Shown here in pieces: positions 1 to 10,140 of a stretch of DNA of 64,000 nucleotides. This DNA is from Hondaea fermentalgiana (taxonomy: Eukaryota; Sar; Bigyra; Thraustochytrida; Thraustochytriidae), in contig NPFB01000040.1 in assembly GCA_014084085.1 (NCBI GenBank), positions 516,662 through 580,661 of the forward strand. Direction: 5' to 3'. Below the pieces are notes generated by a model that was given only the letters and a program-made list of their open reading frames with translations, was not told where the DNA came from and ran no database searches. Position 1 is the stretch's first letter, and the number at the start of each line of letters is the position of its first letter. The position numbers and the translations under genes are program-made.

Positions 1-706
1 CCGAGCAGGCCACGATTCAATCGCGCCCTCAATCACAACCGGCTTGCGCGGCAAGTCGAAATCTAAAGCAAATGCCTCGCGATTAGCTCGCTTCCGGTCC
101 AGGATATGGATGCGGTCCACCTGAGTTGCGTGTGCATCAGGGACAAAGTGCTCGAGTCTTGCATGACAACAAAACCACCGATTCTGGAGAAACCTTGAAG
201 CAAACGACCGTTCTTGCCTTTTCACGTTCCGTCGTCCGCCACGACCTTGTCCTAGTTGTTGGTGTGGCACAGAAAACGAGTGAACCTGTCGATTGCCCTT
301 GGCGCGAAGCCAAGTCTCTCGCCATGTATATGACCTCGGCGTCGCCGACGTCCCGAGCTCTCGCAAACATAGTGCCATCCATAATGGCTCCTCGTTGCAG
401 AACACGCTCAATCCTGTGCACCATTTGATTGATTCGCACGGTTGGTGAGTCAGCCCTCATCCTCTTTGCCCTTGAGGTCGACTTGCTCCGAACAACTAAC
501 GTACCAAAACTCGTGCAGCCGAGGGCCAAAAGCTCTTTGCCTGAAACCCATTCGAGCAATTCGTGCAGTATGGCGTGCGGCAGCCCGCCTAGCACCGGAG
601 TCTCCTGCTGCTGCTGTGCAGTATCTTCAAGTTGTGTTGCTGCTGCTGCGCCTTGCCGAAGGAGTTGCGTCGCCGCCTCGACGTCAAGCATCGAAACGGC
701 GACCAT
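1..706 (-). CDS. F-box/JmjC-domain protein, 5' part (gene runs off the left edge)
   Basis: The start is the ATG at 706. Exon 1 (706-505) encodes an N-terminal F-box core (LPHAILHELLEWVSGKELL). A 91-nt intron (504-414, donor GTACGT, acceptor CACAG, phase 1) is inferred; after splicing the F-box continues as CTSFG then LSVFCNEEPLW, the usual end of an F-box. Exon 2 (413 to the window edge) stays open and reaches RKPVVIEGAIESWPA, the N-terminal hallmark of JMJD6/PTDSR-type JmjC oxygenases. Iron and 2-oxoglutarate ligands would lie beyond position 1. Family knowledge: F-box plus JmjC proteins are nuclear 2-oxoglutarate-dependent demethylases or lysyl hydroxylases that may also bind SCF ubiquitin ligases. 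Without the intron, the exon-1 frame reads on to a stop at 137 and gives no domain, so the splice model is preferred. Confidence 0.72.
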
Positions 707-1099
707 TCCTTCAGGCGCGTGGCCAGCGCGCCTCCCCGCCTTTGCCGGCCGTGTGCGCGCCTAGGCTAGCTGGCCACCTAATCGACTGCGTCGTCGTGTT
801 CACGGATTGGTTGGGCCAGTTGGTCTTCTTGGCTTGGGACGGTCAGTCTATACGCTCAGCGAGACTCCGACGAGCCGTGCCATTTATCGTGCACGATATT
901 ACCCAACGGACACGCAACGAGCTGGCTAGCTGACCAGCTTGCCTGCATGCTTGCTGGCTTGCCTGCTTGCGTGTCTGCGCATTCGAACAAAACTCGCGCA
1001 AGAGAACGAGAGTTGAGTCGTCGAAGCGGCGCAAGTTCGCAGAAAGTTTCCCGCCCGCTTGCGAGACGCAAAGGAGCGGATGACACTTCGAAAACCGAA
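707..1099. other. Divergent intergenic region
   Basis: This stretch separates the F-box/JmjC gene (-) from the EF-hand gene (+) and presumably holds both promoters. I see no conserved ORF, clear TATA element or tandem array; there is only a CTTGC-type simple motif run near 940-975. Confidence 0.5.
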
Positions 1100-3536
1100 A
1101 TGGTGACAATGACGTGCGGCGTCAAAACGCCTTGGAGACCGTACATGGGTGTAAGTGATCCATCTACACGCGGGCTGGACTATGCGAAAGACTCACGATC
1201 AAGCGCTTAGAACATGACGCTCAAGCAATTCTATCTGCTCAAAGTTGAGAACGGTCTTATGGAGACGCTGGACAAGATTCAACGTGAGTTTTCCCCCTTT
1301 TTCTGTTCCATCAAGGTTCACGGGAAAGTTGATGACTGGCCTCGCCTCTCACGCATGCTAAACATATATCCTCCCGAACACAGTAAGAAGCGCCACGAAA
1401 AAGGAGAAAAAACGCGACGGAAACATGGGCTTGCGTCTGTTCGAGCTTTTCGTTACAATTGACGATGATGGTTCGGGAGAAATTGCGCTTCAAGAGTTCT
1501 ATCAGTACTTTGGAATTGTCGAGTCAAAGTTCGTTGAGCGCCTCTTTGCAGAATTTGATCTTGATGGCAGTGAACACCTGAGTTTTGAAGAATTCATCGT
1601 TGGCGTGTGGAACTTTTGCACGCTAAATCTAACTCGGCTTTGCAAATATTCCATGGACATATTCGACATTGACGGCCGTCAGACCATTGACAAGTATCAG
1701 TGCGATGCTCTCATCCGAATGGTTCACGGAGTCCAAGAAACCCCTCCACACCTCGCGGATTGCATCTCGACGTGGTTTGTTGAGTCATCTTCAGAGGAGC
1801 TCGTTGCGACAGCAGCAGCTCGGCCTCAGCAAAAAGTCGATGACGATAAAGAAGAAGGAAAAGAAGAAGAGGAAAAAGAAGAGGGGGAGAAAGAGGGAGA
1901 AGAGAGAAAAGAAATCCGAGAAACTTCGAACGACTTGACCATCCCCGTACAGCAGAAGATCGAGACTCGTCTGCAAAAAGCACTCGAAATGGACCTTGGC
2001 GCATTCACAGCTTTTGCAGCCGCGCATCCAGCGCTACTTAAACCCGTGCTCGATGTGCAAGCCGTCCTTCGCGCTCGTATTCTTGGCGCACAGTTTTGGG
2101 AAGAGCGCACGCAATTGCGTACCGATACCTTTGGTGAACTTGAGCCCACCGACAGTATCTTAGTCTCAAAACGTCGAGCCCAGCTCACGAGTCGTGCCAC
2201 TTTTCGGATCAACGCGTCTGGAACATCGTCGCGAGTAGTTCCAGAGCTTGCTACGCCCCAGATGAACCCAAAACCCGCAATCGCAAACGATGCAGGTCTT
2301 CCTTCGGGAATTGGAACAACGACCTCTTCCGCAGACATCTTTTCAGGTCTGCTTTCGCGATCCACTTCGTCGACTCAGCGGAATTCTCTCAAGGGATCGA
2401 CAATACCTGTGCAGCCCGCGGGTGTCGACGCCCTCGGGGAGTTATTTTCCGAGGACTCGTCGCAAGAGAATATATACGTTTTCGACATTGAACAAAACGA
2501 GGTCCACGAGGCCGCGCAAAAGTGCTTTCGCAAGGTGCAAAGGTGTAAAAAAGCCTTTCTCGAGACCGTCGAGGCGTACGAGCACAACAGCATCGAGATC
2601 TTTGCGACGCAGAGTCCAGAGCAAGTACAAGAAAATGAAAGCCTCGCACGTTTTGCGGCAAAAGCCAAGCACCGTTTCCAGCTCGCGGTTAACGAGCTCG
2701 AGGTTCTCGGCAAAAAATGCATCGATGCAGCCGAGAAGCAGCTCTATGCTCAGGCCCTCAGTGTTGTGGAAGAGGACGCGCGGTACTTTTTTCGAACCAA
2801 AGAGGGACGGGAGCATCTTCGCATTGTTGGTGGTGAGCACGCTTTGCGTGAGGAGCGCGCAGCCACGCGCTTTGGGCAGATCACAAAGAAGGCACGCATG
2901 GCCGGCGAAAAGAAAGCGCGCAACGAGTACATTGCTCGCCGAGCGCGCGAGCAAAACGACATTATTGCCGACATTGTCCGTGACCGCAATGAGACGCATG
3001 TGGCTAACATCAAGCAGCTTTACAAAGACCATAAGCTCTTTACCGTCGCTCAGGACGAGCTGGTCACGCAATGGCAGTGGCAAAAGATCCTCGACCAAGA
3101 GTCGAAGCAGTTTTACTTTCACTGCCCTGGCCTGCAGGTTACAGTATGGACAGAGCCCTATCTGCTCAACAGCGAAGGCTGGTGCGAGGACCCGTCGTGC
3201 GAGAATGATGCTTTGCTACGTTGCGCATCGTGCCATGCCGAGTATTGCGCCGACTGCGACATGATTCTTCACTCGTGCGGCCCACAGCGAAACCACAATC
3301 GTCGAGCACAAATTCCTCCCGAGGAGGTGGAATGGCGAATCAGGCTGCGAAAGCTCCCTACGGACGTGCAAAAAATTGTCACACGAGAAACCTGCCATGA
3401 CATGGTTGAACTAACGCGCAGGCAGCTTCAGGAACAATCGCGTGTTGATGCCGAGTTATTTGGCGGCTCAGAGAGTATGGAAGCCTCTTTTTCAGGGGCA
3501 GGCCTTCTCCCAGCATCACTCACAAACCCTCGATGA
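1100..3536 (+). CDS. EF-hand, WW-like and B-box zinc-finger coiled-coil protein
   Basis: Proposed exons are 1100-1150, 1211-1283 and 1384-3536. Intron 1 has donor GTAAGT and an acceptor that uses the in-frame TAG at 1208; intron 2 is 1284-1383 (GTGAGT/ACAG). Splicing keeps one frame through KDKIQLRSATKKEK into MGLRLFELFV. If intron 1 is wrong, the start is the ATG at 1214. Visible parts of the ~758-aa product: EF-hand loops DDDGSGEI, DLDGSEHL and a degenerate DIDGRQTI in the first ~150 residues; an acidic Lys/Glu run (nt 1840-1915); coiled-coil helices (nt 2460-3060); a WW-like segment (WQWQKILDQESKQFYF); and a B-box-like zinc cluster (WCEDPSC, RCASCHAEYCADCD, HSCG) near the C-terminus. It is probably a calcium-responsive cytoskeletal or flagellar scaffold; that role is inferred. 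Confidence 0.8.
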
Positions 3537-3729
3537 ATCCCGAGCGACTCGCATGGTAGACGAATCTTCAATGGACGGACGGCGAGCTTTTTTTGACAAA
3601 CTGCTTTCCAGTCTCAAGAGTATTTTGCTTCCCCATACAAACATCAAGAAAGTAAAATATGACACTGCTAAAAAGATACCTGAACAATAAAAGATATACT
3701 TGAACCTACCTAGCGTATATGTCGGAAAC

Positions 3730-4740
3730 CTAGAGCTTGGACGAGGGCGGGCGCAGCTCATTGATGCCAACGAGCTCGACGTCAAAGACCAAGTTCTCAT
3801 TGGGAGGAATCAAGCCACCTCCAGCACCCTGAGATCCGTAGCCAAACTCAGATGCGACGTAGAGGCGCGCCCGCTCGCCCAAACTGAGTCTGAGGATCCC
3901 TTGGTCCCAACCTGCGATCACACGGCCCATGCCAATCTGGAAGCTGAGCGGCCGACCCGAGGCTGTCGAGGAGTCCACCACCTTGCCATTGCTTGCAAGC
4001 TGCAGGGTGTAGTGTACATGAACCATATCGCCATTGTTTGGGTAGTTGAGATTGTCACCTTCGGCCACAGTCTCGACTCGAATACCACTCCAGGCTTCCT
4101 CGAGCTCATCCTTGATCTCCAGCAGGGTCAGCTCCACCTCAATGTCCTTGCCGGCCATCTTGTGGTTCGTGTCGATCTCGACATAGTCTTCTGTAGTGTC
4201 CACCACGGTGCCCACGGCGCCATTGCTAAGGTGCACGACGTGGCCAATCTGGGGAACAGCTTCGACAATTTGGCCTTCGTCATCCTTGCGAAGCGGCACT
4301 TTGACCACACGGTCAGGAGTCACGTGTCCGAATGCCTCGTCGGGACCAAAGGTCGCTTTCCATGACTCACCGACGGCCATGCCGATCACACGATTCTCGA
4401 GGCCAACCAGGACCTGGCCCTGACCAACAACAAAGCTCACCGGCGAGGAGTCGTCGGCCTTGGTGTCGACCAAAAGACCTCCATTCTCCTTCATGGTCCG
4501 GTCTCGGAGAACGAGATCCACCTCTACGCGGTCACCCTTCTTCACCACGTCTCCCGGCGGCGGCGGCACGTTGGCCCCCGTCGTCGACGAGAGCGCTCTC
4601 GTCGTCTTCGGCGAGGTCGTCGGCGCCGCCAGTCTCGCATGTTGGCCGATGCTTCGGCCAGACGACGATGACGACGACCTCATCGCCGGAGCCGCGCGGG
4701 CCACCAAAGGCAGCCGCGCAGCGAGTGCTCTGCCCAGCAT
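3730..4740 (-). CDS. Mitochondrial SlyD-like/FKBP double-domain peptidyl-prolyl isomerase
   Basis: The ATG at 4740 opens an Arg/Ala/Ser-rich, acid-free leader (MLGRALAARLPLVARAAP), a typical mitochondrial presequence. Two isomerase modules follow. The first (nt ~4550-4110) is SlyD-like: an FKBP half-domain interrupted by a chaperone-type insert and closing with DTNHKMAGKDIEVELTLLEI, as bacterial SlyD does. The second (nt ~4060-3745) is a canonical FKBP12 fold with VHVHYTLQ, VIAGWDQGI, EFGYGSQGAGG, IPPNENLVFDVEL, keeping the Tyr, Val-Ile, Trp, Tyr and Phe pocket residues. It should catalyse prolyl isomerisation and chaperone folding, probably in the mitochondrial matrix. The frame stays open upstream of 4740 without an ATG. 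The SlyD half suggests bacterial ancestry or descent from the mitochondrion, which is inference. Confidence 0.85.
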   Translation of the reverse strand: MLGRALAARLPLVARAAPAMRSSSSSSGRSIGQHARLAAPTTSPKTTRALSSTTGANVPPPPGDVVKKGDRVEVDLVLRDRTMKENGGLLVDTKADDSSPVSFVVGQGQVLVGLENRVIGMAVGESWKATFGPDEAFGHVTPDRVVKVPLRKDDEGQIVEAVPQIGHVVHLSNGAVGTVVDTTEDYVEIDTNHKMAGKDIEVELTLLEIKDELEEAWSGIRVETVAEGDNLNYPNNGDMVHVHYTLQLASNGKVVDSSTASGRPLSFQIGMGRVIAGWDQGILRLSLGERARLYVASEFGYGSQGAGGGLIPPNENLVFDVELVGINELRPPSSKL

Positions 4741-5016
4741 GGTTCTTATCTCTCCTCTCTCTGGACGTCTCCGAGTCCGCGTTGGCTCGCTCTGTCGCGT
4801 CTCGTGTCGTCTTGCGTCTCCGGTCTGGCTAGCGATCACATGAAAATATTGCCCAAATCTGGTCCCTACCTTGCACGGACACCTGGCAATAATGTCCCAA
4901 TGAGTCTGCGCGGCGCACGGAGGAAGCCCAACGGATCTACGTCGCCGGTGACCGCGGGCTCGATGTTATTGTTTTCGTCTTTGGCTTGTGCCTTTTTGTC
5001 TGGTTTCTATTGAGCA

Positions 5017-5063
<47 letters not shown>

Positions 5064-5104
5064 GCCCGTCTGTCTGTCTGCCTGTCTGTCTGTCTGTTTG
5101 TCTA
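5017..5104. repeat. (TCTG)n microsatellite
   Basis: About 22 tetranucleotide units of TCTG with a few C substitutions (CCCG, CCTG variants) near the middle. Confidence 0.95.
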
Positions 5105-5150
5105 TCTTCCTTCGAGGATGGTTAGAGCATAGACAGACTGGGAACGAATT

Positions 5151-5188
5151 GACTGACTGACTGACTGACTGACTGACTGACTGACTGA
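5151..5188. repeat. (GACT)n microsatellite
   Basis: About 9.5 perfect units of GACT, 46 bp after the TCTG array. Confidence 0.95.
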
Positions 5189-5551
5189 CAATCTAAATGA
5201 ATGAATGACCGCCCTCGACCAAATTTAGACAGAAACCCCGCGCCCCCACAGGCGCGTCGAAGCAGGGAATGCGAAAGAAGAGGCTAGGCAGCTTTCAAGC
5301 TTTTCTCCTCTTTTCTCCGATTTACCCTTTGGAAAGGAGACTTTTTGGCGTGTGGCGCTTCGAGGTTTGCGACGAGCTTGTGCGAGATTCCCCGCAAACA
5401 AGGTGGCGTGGCACGCGTCGGAGGACCTTGCCACGCAGGTGCGACGTAACGAGGCGAAATCCGGAAGCGGTACGCACCCGGGCGTCTCGCACCTCGCGTC
5501 TCGTGTCAAGACGTGAACCTTCATTCGTTCATTCACCATTGGTGCGCGCTG

Positions 5552-8500
5552 ATGGAGGCGCCAGCGAGCGCACGCGAGGCCGGCTTCGAGCAGCTCATAA
5601 AGCCTGGTTTTGAACCTGGCGAGCTCGTTGACGAGGTCAAGGCGCATGAAGATTCACTACCGCCCGTCTCTCCAAGAGGAGCTGCTGCTGCTGCTGCGGC
5701 GGCGGCGGCAGCGGCGGCCGACAGTGTCAGTCAGTGCAACGCCGAGCTCGAGGATGACGAAATGTATGATGACAAGTTCGCGGTGCATATCGCCTCTCAC
5801 GAAGGTAATTTATCATCTCTCAAGCGAGCGCTGGAGCGAAACCTGAGATTCACTGCTTTCGACAGCTCAGGGCGCACTCCCCTCTTTTACGCTGCGGCTC
5901 AAAATCACGTCGACTGCTGCGTCGAGCTTCTGCACAACCGACCCGACTTGCTCAATCTTGGTGACTCCGAAGGCGACCGTCCTTTGCATGTGGCTGCGTA
6001 CTATGGCCACCAGGAAACACTGCAGCTTTTGCTGGAACAAGAAGAGATTGATGTGAACATTAGCAACAAAAAGGGTTTTACCCCTTTGCACGTGTGCAGC
6101 TGTATCGCCTCATGCAAGATGCTCATGGATGCTAATGGGGACCTCTTTGCAGTGGACGAAAATGGTCGCGTCCCGCTCTTTACCGCATGCGCTACCAATC
6201 GGAAACATATCGTCACTGAAATTCTCGACAATCCCCGTTGCGATATTCACAAAATGCTCATGATCCAGGACAGTTTCGGTGACTCCGCTTTGCATGCTGC
6301 GGCATGCAATGGCAGTCTAGAGTGTATAAAGGCTTTCAAGGGCTTTCTCGACCTCGACCTTGTCCGCTTAGCAAATCATCAAGGGTACACTGCACAGGAC
6401 CTGGCAAGTCTTAATGGCCAGGATGAATGCGCAAAATATATTGAAGAGCTCATGAGCACACTCTACAAGTCCCAGTACGAGCGCGCCTCAACAATGGTGT
6501 GGACGCAGCATCAGTTTGACAGTCTACCTTACGACTCGCAGGGAAGCAGCTTTTTCAATGCTCGGCCTCAGACTGCTGGTTTCAACATGGGTGCCGACTA
6601 TTTTAATTCCATGCGTCCTCAATCTGCCCAGACGTACCAGGACTTTACTGGCCTACCCATGCTCGACGGCAGCATGCGTGCCGCATCCTTTCTGCAGGCC
6701 CCAGGGACGGCCGGCATGACCTCGGGCGGCGAAGAAGCGTGGGACGTCTTTAACCATCCTCTCGACGACACTGCGCAAGACGATCGCGCCAGCACGCCAT
6801 GGAGCACACGGCGTCAGGATGGCCAGATTTTAGACTGGCGCGGCGAGTGGGCCCAGTTCATTGACAAGGAAACGGGTGAGCCCTTTTATTGGAACGCTAT
6901 CACAGGCGAATCGACATGGAGCGCCCCACCAGGCCTCCAGGACGACAGCGAAGAGGCTACTTTGCATGGAGAGGCCGCCACTGACGGAGGTGACCCGCTC
7001 GAGATCTCCGAGGCCGAGCAAGTCCGTCAGCGCGCCTTTGTACGACGGCAAATTCTTAACTGGAGCGAGTGCGAGGACCCAGTCACCGGTGATGTGTTTT
7101 TTTACAACAACGAGTCGGGAGAATGTGAGTGGGAACTTCCACCTGAGGCCGAAGAGGAGCGTCAGCGCCTGCAGCAGGAGGAAGAGGAATATGTGCGTCA
7201 GAGCGCCGAGGCAGAAGCTGCCGAGATGGTATTTCAAATGCGCGACCGCACGGAAGATCTCGAGGCGCTCAAGGAAACCTTCAAGGCCGAGGCAGCTGCA
7301 GAAATTGCCGAGAAACTACGCAAGGAATTTGAAGAGCAAATGAAAGCCACCGCAGAGCAAACAGCCAAGCTCGTTGAAAAGATGGAGTCTGCCAACGAAA
7401 AGCAAGCGAACGAACAGGAAAAGGCCGAAATTCTTGCCGAGCACGGTCAAGAGGTCAAAAAGATTGCTTCGCTACTCAGTTCGGAGCGAATGCGACAAAA
7501 TGAAAAGCTTCAGCAAAAACTGCAAGAGCGGCGTAAAGCTAGAGCCCTGAAACGGGCTCAAGTCATGAACAAGACCAAAATAGCCACTGCCGTCGCAAAG
7601 TCGCCTTCTGCCCTGGGCACGCTGGCTTCGACTCCTTCTCGGGCGTCTATGTCGAGTCGGAGTCTCACTGGCGCCAAGCTCAATCGAACGCCCAGCTCGC
7701 GCTCTGTGGGCGGTGGCGGACCCCAGGCAAAACCCGTGCCGCCGTCTTCTGTACTTGACACTGACTGCGCCGATGTCTTTCACAAAGCTGCACATCAAAC
7801 CCCTCAAATTCAAGTTTTTGTCGCGGTGCACCTTCAGTACATCAATGCCAAGGACGATGCCATTTTGGCGGCCACGGGAGGAGGCGTGGAGAAGTTCGGC
7901 CTTTTGTACGCGCTATATCGCTCATTTTCGACGCCTCCAAAGGGCATGGCTCGCGACGGACTGCGCCAGCTTCTTGATGCGGGTGCCCTCAAGCTTTCCC
8001 TCTTCGATCGAGACGCAGTTATTGACGCTGCCTATGAAAATGGTACCGACAAGGCCCAATATCTTGACTTTGAGGGATTCACTAAAGCACTCGATCGCGT
8101 GGTTGCTAAGATGGCATGTCCATCGCTCACGTATTGCAAGGAGAGCCTCGTACCATCTTGTGTCAAGGCGGGGCTAGATATTGAATCGCGAAGTCGGAGG
8201 TACCAAAAGGAGTCGAAGCGACTCGCGACCGGAGCCATACGCAAGATCCTTCAGGCCAATGTCTCGCAACTCAAGCTCGTGTATCTGTTTTATGCCCTTG
8301 TAGCCGAAAAACGGGGCCGCACGGTTTCCAAAAAGACAATCACGATTGAGGAGATGGTACTTTTTGCTGCGGACTTTCTCGTATGTCCGTCGCTCTGCAC
8401 CAAGGTTGAACTCTTACAGCTCTTTCTTGATGCGAGCATTCGCAAGCCTGGCGCCCCAGGTTCTCTTCGCGCGCATGAGGTCCCTTTCAATCAATGGGTC

Positions 8501-8695
8501 CAGCTCGTCTTCCATCTCGCTGTTCGATTTTGCAAGCCCAACAATCGAGGCGACCAGGACGCTGATGACGCACACCTTTATATTCTGGATCTCCTCCAGC
8601 TTCTCGACAAATCTGCAAAGCAGCGGATCAAGGGCTTTAAAGCTTTTATATGCGTCGATCCCCAGCAGTCAGGATCGGCGAGTCAACGGGAATAA
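5552..8695 (+). CDS. Ankyrin-repeat, tandem WW-domain coiled-coil protein
   Basis: The first ATG of the frame is 5552 (MEAPASAREAG); the open frame upstream has only a GTG. The product is ~1047 aa. A poly-Ala run (nt ~5675-5720) precedes about six ankyrin repeats (residues ~72-305; cores GRTPLFYAAAQNH, GDRPLHVAAYYGH, KGFTPLHVCS, GDSALHAAACNG). Two WW domains follow, at residues ~428 (WAQFIDKETGEPFYWN, closing STWSAPP) and ~503 (WSECEDPVTGDVFFYNN, closing CEWELPP). A charged coiled coil spans residues ~534-670, then a Ser-rich linker and a C-terminal helical region (~730-1047) with weak EF-hand-like pairing but no canonical loop. WW domains bind proline-rich ligands and ankyrins are protein-binding scaffolds, so an adaptor or cytoskeletal role is likely. 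No catalytic domain is seen. Confidence 0.88.
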   Translation: MEAPASAREAGFEQLIKPGFEPGELVDEVKAHEDSLPPVSPRGAAAAAAAAAAAAADSVSQCNAELEDDEMYDDKFAVHIASHEGNLSSLKRALERNLRFTAFDSSGRTPLFYAAAQNHVDCCVELLHNRPDLLNLGDSEGDRPLHVAAYYGHQETLQLLLEQEEIDVNISNKKGFTPLHVCSCIASCKMLMDANGDLFAVDENGRVPLFTACATNRKHIVTEILDNPRCDIHKMLMIQDSFGDSALHAAACNGSLECIKAFKGFLDLDLVRLANHQGYTAQDLASLNGQDECAKYIEELMSTLYKSQYERASTMVWTQHQFDSLPYDSQGSSFFNARPQTAGFNMGADYFNSMRPQSAQTYQDFTGLPMLDGSMRAASFLQAPGTAGMTSGGEEAWDVFNHPLDDTAQDDRASTPWSTRRQDGQILDWRGEWAQFIDKETGEPFYWNAITGESTWSAPPGLQDDSEEATLHGEAATDGGDPLEISEAEQVRQRAFVRRQILNWSECEDPVTGDVFFYNNESGECEWELPPEAEEERQRLQQEEEEYVRQSAEAEAAEMVFQMRDRTEDLEALKETFKAEAAAEIAEKLRKEFEEQMKATAEQTAKLVEKMESANEKQANEQEKAEILAEHGQEVKKIASLLSSERMRQNEKLQQKLQERRKARALKRAQVMNKTKIATAVAKSPSALGTLASTPSRASMSSRSLTGAKLNRTPSSRSVGGGGPQAKPVPPSSVLDTDCADVFHKAAHQTPQIQVFVAVHLQYINAKDDAILAATGGGVEKFGLLYALYRSFSTPPKGMARDGLRQLLDAGALKLSLFDRDAVIDAAYENGTDKAQYLDFEGFTKALDRVVAKMACPSLTYCKESLVPSCVKAGLDIESRSRRYQKESKRLATGAIRKILQANVSQLKLVYLFYALVAEKRGRTVSKKTITIEEMVLFAADFLVCPSLCTKVELLQLFLDASIRKPGAPGSLRAHEVPFNQWVQLVFHLAVRFCKPNNRGDQDADDAHLYILDLLQLLDKSAKQRIKGFKAFICVDPQQSGSASQRE

Positions 8696-8859
8696 TGATC
8701 CCTTTTCTTCTCTGATTCTAACTTTTTTCTTTCGGCAGGTTGCTTGTTGTAGCCTATCTTTTGTTTTCTTTTTTGCCAAATGAGCGAGCTTGGTCTTGTT
8801 GCAAACCTCTGTGAAGACAAAGGGGGCTTGGAAAGGAACCAGAGACAGGAAAGAGCTGA

Positions 8860-8959
8860 NNNNNNNNNNNNNNNNNNNNNNNNNNNNNNNNNNNNNNNNN
8901 NNNNNNNNNNNNNNNNNNNNNNNNNNNNNNNNNNNNNNNNNNNNNNNNNNNNNNNNNNN
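8860..8959. other. Assembly gap (100 N)
   Basis: Exactly 100 undetermined bases, a placeholder of conventional size; the true length is unknown. The right flank is a GGAATA-type simple repeat. Confidence 0.99.
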
Positions 8960-9089
8960 CGGAATAGAATGGAATAGAATGGTGAGAGTGGACCGCGCGG
9001 CCGCGGGATCTGGTTCGAGACCGCGAAATATCCCTCGTTTCGTTTGGAATTCGCGCAAGAGGAGAAGATAAAGAAGCTTTAAAAAACAC

Positions 9090-9256
9090 AAGTGTGAAGT
9101 GCACAAATTTGACGATCCCATACTTCTGCAGATCAAGGACGCTGACGTCTGACTCTGGCGGGACGATACGCTTCACTTGGGCAGCGTTCTCGATGCCATG
9201 GTGCTGCAAGATAGAGTCAATCGACTTGTCGGTGAGATTTGTTGCGACATGTGCGT
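9090..9256 (-). pseudogene. RRM-like RNA-binding domain fragment
   Basis: Reading the minus strand from ~9256, one frame gives YAHVATNL (RNP2-like), a helix (TDKSIDSILQHHG), VKRIVPPES and QKYGIVKFV (RNP1-like), the order expected for the first three quarters of an RRM. There is a stop just upstream, and no splice site that joins it in phase to the longer ORF at 9633-9217. It could be one exon of a gene that continues left across the gap, or a decayed copy. The family call rests on this pattern alone. Confidence 0.3.
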
Positions 9257-9906
9257 AGCCTTATTCGTGCAGCGAATAACCAAGGAATGCCCTCAGCAAG
9301 TTCGCTCATCCGCCTCGCGTTGTAGAAGCTTCGACAAATACGACAGAGTCCACGTACGAGAGACGGTGCAGAGACGGACGAATTGTCACGGTAGTGTTTG
9401 CAAAAGTGCATGTCGTCCTCTTTTCCTGCAAAAGGCTGCTTTTCAGGCAGTGGCGTCACTTCGCTTGTCCTGGCCCTCTGTTGGCAGACTCGGAGAATCC
9501 TACCAATGCTTCTCGACTTCTTGTTTCGTGAATTGTAGGACAGGGTCCGATCAACATGTTTGGCTGAAGTCTTGCAGCACCATCGCGTCACCATCCGGTG
9601 ACGAACAGCGTGGGTAGATGGAAGTAAATGCAATACAATTTATGTGGCTGATCTTCGTCATCTCTCCACCCGTTTAGCCCTTGACCAGTTTGGGAACGCC
9701 GCGTTCAAACTACAAGCTAGGACTTACAAAATCATCCGGTCACGGGTGGAGCAGGCAGCTAGCTATAAAGCCCATGCAAACATGCTTCTTCGTTATTCGT
9801 ATATATTAGAGAGAAGATGTGGCTTTGCTTTCGGTAACACCATCTGCCCGCTGCCATTATAAGCTGCCGCCGCGAAACTTACAAATTTGAAGGTTGCCTT
9901 CATTAC

Positions 9907-10140
9907 CTGTTGTACCCCGAATCAGTTCGGGTGTGCCTTTTGATGTTCCTCAGCCCTTAAAATAAAAAATCACCAGTTGTACTCGTGGCCGGATCCGAAC
10001 TTGAGTTATCCGTGGGCCTCTTGACCGTTCCGTCGTACCCGTGGTTGATCCGAACTGGAGGTATTCCTTAACCCATCGACTCAGCTGTTGTACCCGCTTC
10101 TGTCGGATCTAGACTTGGACTGTCCCAAGTGATGCCTAAT
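9907..10140. repeat. Degenerate ~55-bp tandem repeat, four units
   Basis: Four units begin GTTGTACC, GTTGTACT, GTCGTACC and GTTGTACC at ~9909, 9976, 10032 and 10087. The middle two also share GTGG, GATCCGAACT and AGTTAT/AGGTAT. Spacings are 67, 56 and 55 bp. The unit is not a multiple of three and stops occur in all frames, so a coding origin is unlikely. Confidence 0.6.

Larger units (their letters stand above)
4741..5551. other. Divergent intergenic region with microsatellites
   Basis: This region lies between the FKBP gene (-) and the ankyrin-WW gene (+). It contains the TCTG and GACT arrays listed separately; no supported gene is seen. Confidence 0.5.

Noticed and set aside
5017..5188. 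Regular repeats considered as a CRISPR-like array
   Set aside because: They are continuous tetranucleotide microsatellites without spacers, in a eukaryotic genome.
9015..9027. GGTTCGAGACC, a tRNA B-box-like match
   Set aside because: The flanking bases cannot form a T-arm stem and no A-box or acceptor stem lies at the right distance.
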